Part shown: in pieces, positions 48,093 through 48,247 of the stretch | How positions within the stretch are numbered: the stretch's first letter is position 1 | Layout: every line of letters starts with the position of its first letter | Source: an uncultured bacterium | GTDB lineage: Bacteria; Bacteroidota; Bacteroidia; Bacteroidales; Bacteroidaceae | DNA length: 48,247 nucleotides | Assembly (NCBI GenBank): GCA_945829425.1 | Contig: CALZUQ010000018.1 | Location: forward strand, 1 to 48,247 | Direction: 5' to 3' | Position numbers and translations under genes: made by a program | Notes under the pieces: model-generated | Database searches by the model: none | What the model saw: the letters and a program-made list of their open reading frames with translations, nothing else | What the model was told of the DNA's origin: nothing

Positions 48093-48247
48093 AGTATGTC
48101 TTGATTTGTTCAGTATGCTTCTATGTGGTAGTCTCTTGATATATGTATGACAGTGTCCCCCTTCTTATCTGTATATAACTTCTGCATAATATATTGACTT
48201 CTATACATATTTAAATTTGTAACTCTTATACATAATATTAAAATTAA
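48093..48247. other. AT-rich right edge of the window
   Basis: Nothing coding is visible. No consensus promoter for the hydrolase gene was found in these 155 bases, although TATATGTATGACAG-like AT-rich sequence is present. Confidence 0.3.

Noticed and set aside
1..48247. tRNA, rRNA, integrase, transposase or toxin-antitoxin genes
   Set aside because: I looked for cloverleaf-like sequence, CCA ends, catalytic motifs and small paired genes and found nothing I could support.

Overview
The window reads as chromosome of a Prevotella-like member of the Bacteroidales (phylum Bacteroidota). The evidence is the gene content (CusA-CusC fusion, DUF6242/DUF6089 genes beside uppS-bamA-skp-murI, GH97 enzyme, NigD-like and head-GIN lipoproteins), lipoproteins whose lipid-anchored Cys is followed by acidic residues, absence of Shine-Dalgarno sequences, and at least a dozen sites matching the Bacteroidota promoter consensus TTTG-N19/20-TAnnTTTG. 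No tRNA, rRNA, integrase, transposase or CRISPR array was found.

Layout. 1-420: hairpin-rich dispersed repeat. 421-6464 (minus): superoxide reductase, then a heavy-metal RND efflux pair (lipoprotein adaptor; inner-membrane pump fused to a TolC-like channel). 6659-15921 (minus): surface polysaccharide operon with RNase HI, sugar aminotransferase, GT4, two paralogous polytopic DUF6080-type proteins, GT14, GT2 and a Wzx-type flippase. 16292-19683 (minus): nagB, argS and a TlpA-like thioredoxin. 20079-29471 (plus): the envelope biogenesis cluster DUF6242 lipoprotein, DUF6089 barrel, uppS, bamA, three Skp/OmpH chaperones, murI and a pyridoxamine kinase.

29477-36334 is an accessory island: a 45-aa remnant, DUF5675 protein, large primase/helicase-like protein, 110-aa protein, HIRAN-domain protein and a start-less reading frame (all minus), facing a 161-aa conserved protein (plus). 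The control region between the two directions (35256-35626) holds two opposed promoters and a symmetric structure: a 34-bp AT palindrome with inverted TCTTACAG repeats placed on exactly the same axis. The same octamer occurs as three tandem copies just before the primase gene. This is the best candidate for an undescribed replication or regulatory module.

36335-48247 returns to ordinary chromosome: the second copy of the dispersed repeat, an AlkD-like protein, GH97 glycosidase, FadL-type barrel, NigD-like lipoprotein, a GntR/ABC/head-GIN operon, a small coiled-coil lipoprotein and a secreted alpha/beta hydrolase.

A theme across the window is that several genes carry a degenerate short tandem array directly after the stop codon, with a different repeat unit for each gene (14190-14320, 30121-30152, 32560-32583, 42795-42880, 44987-45100, 46655-46722, 46724-46905). 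One of these unit types also occurs in frame inside the primase gene.
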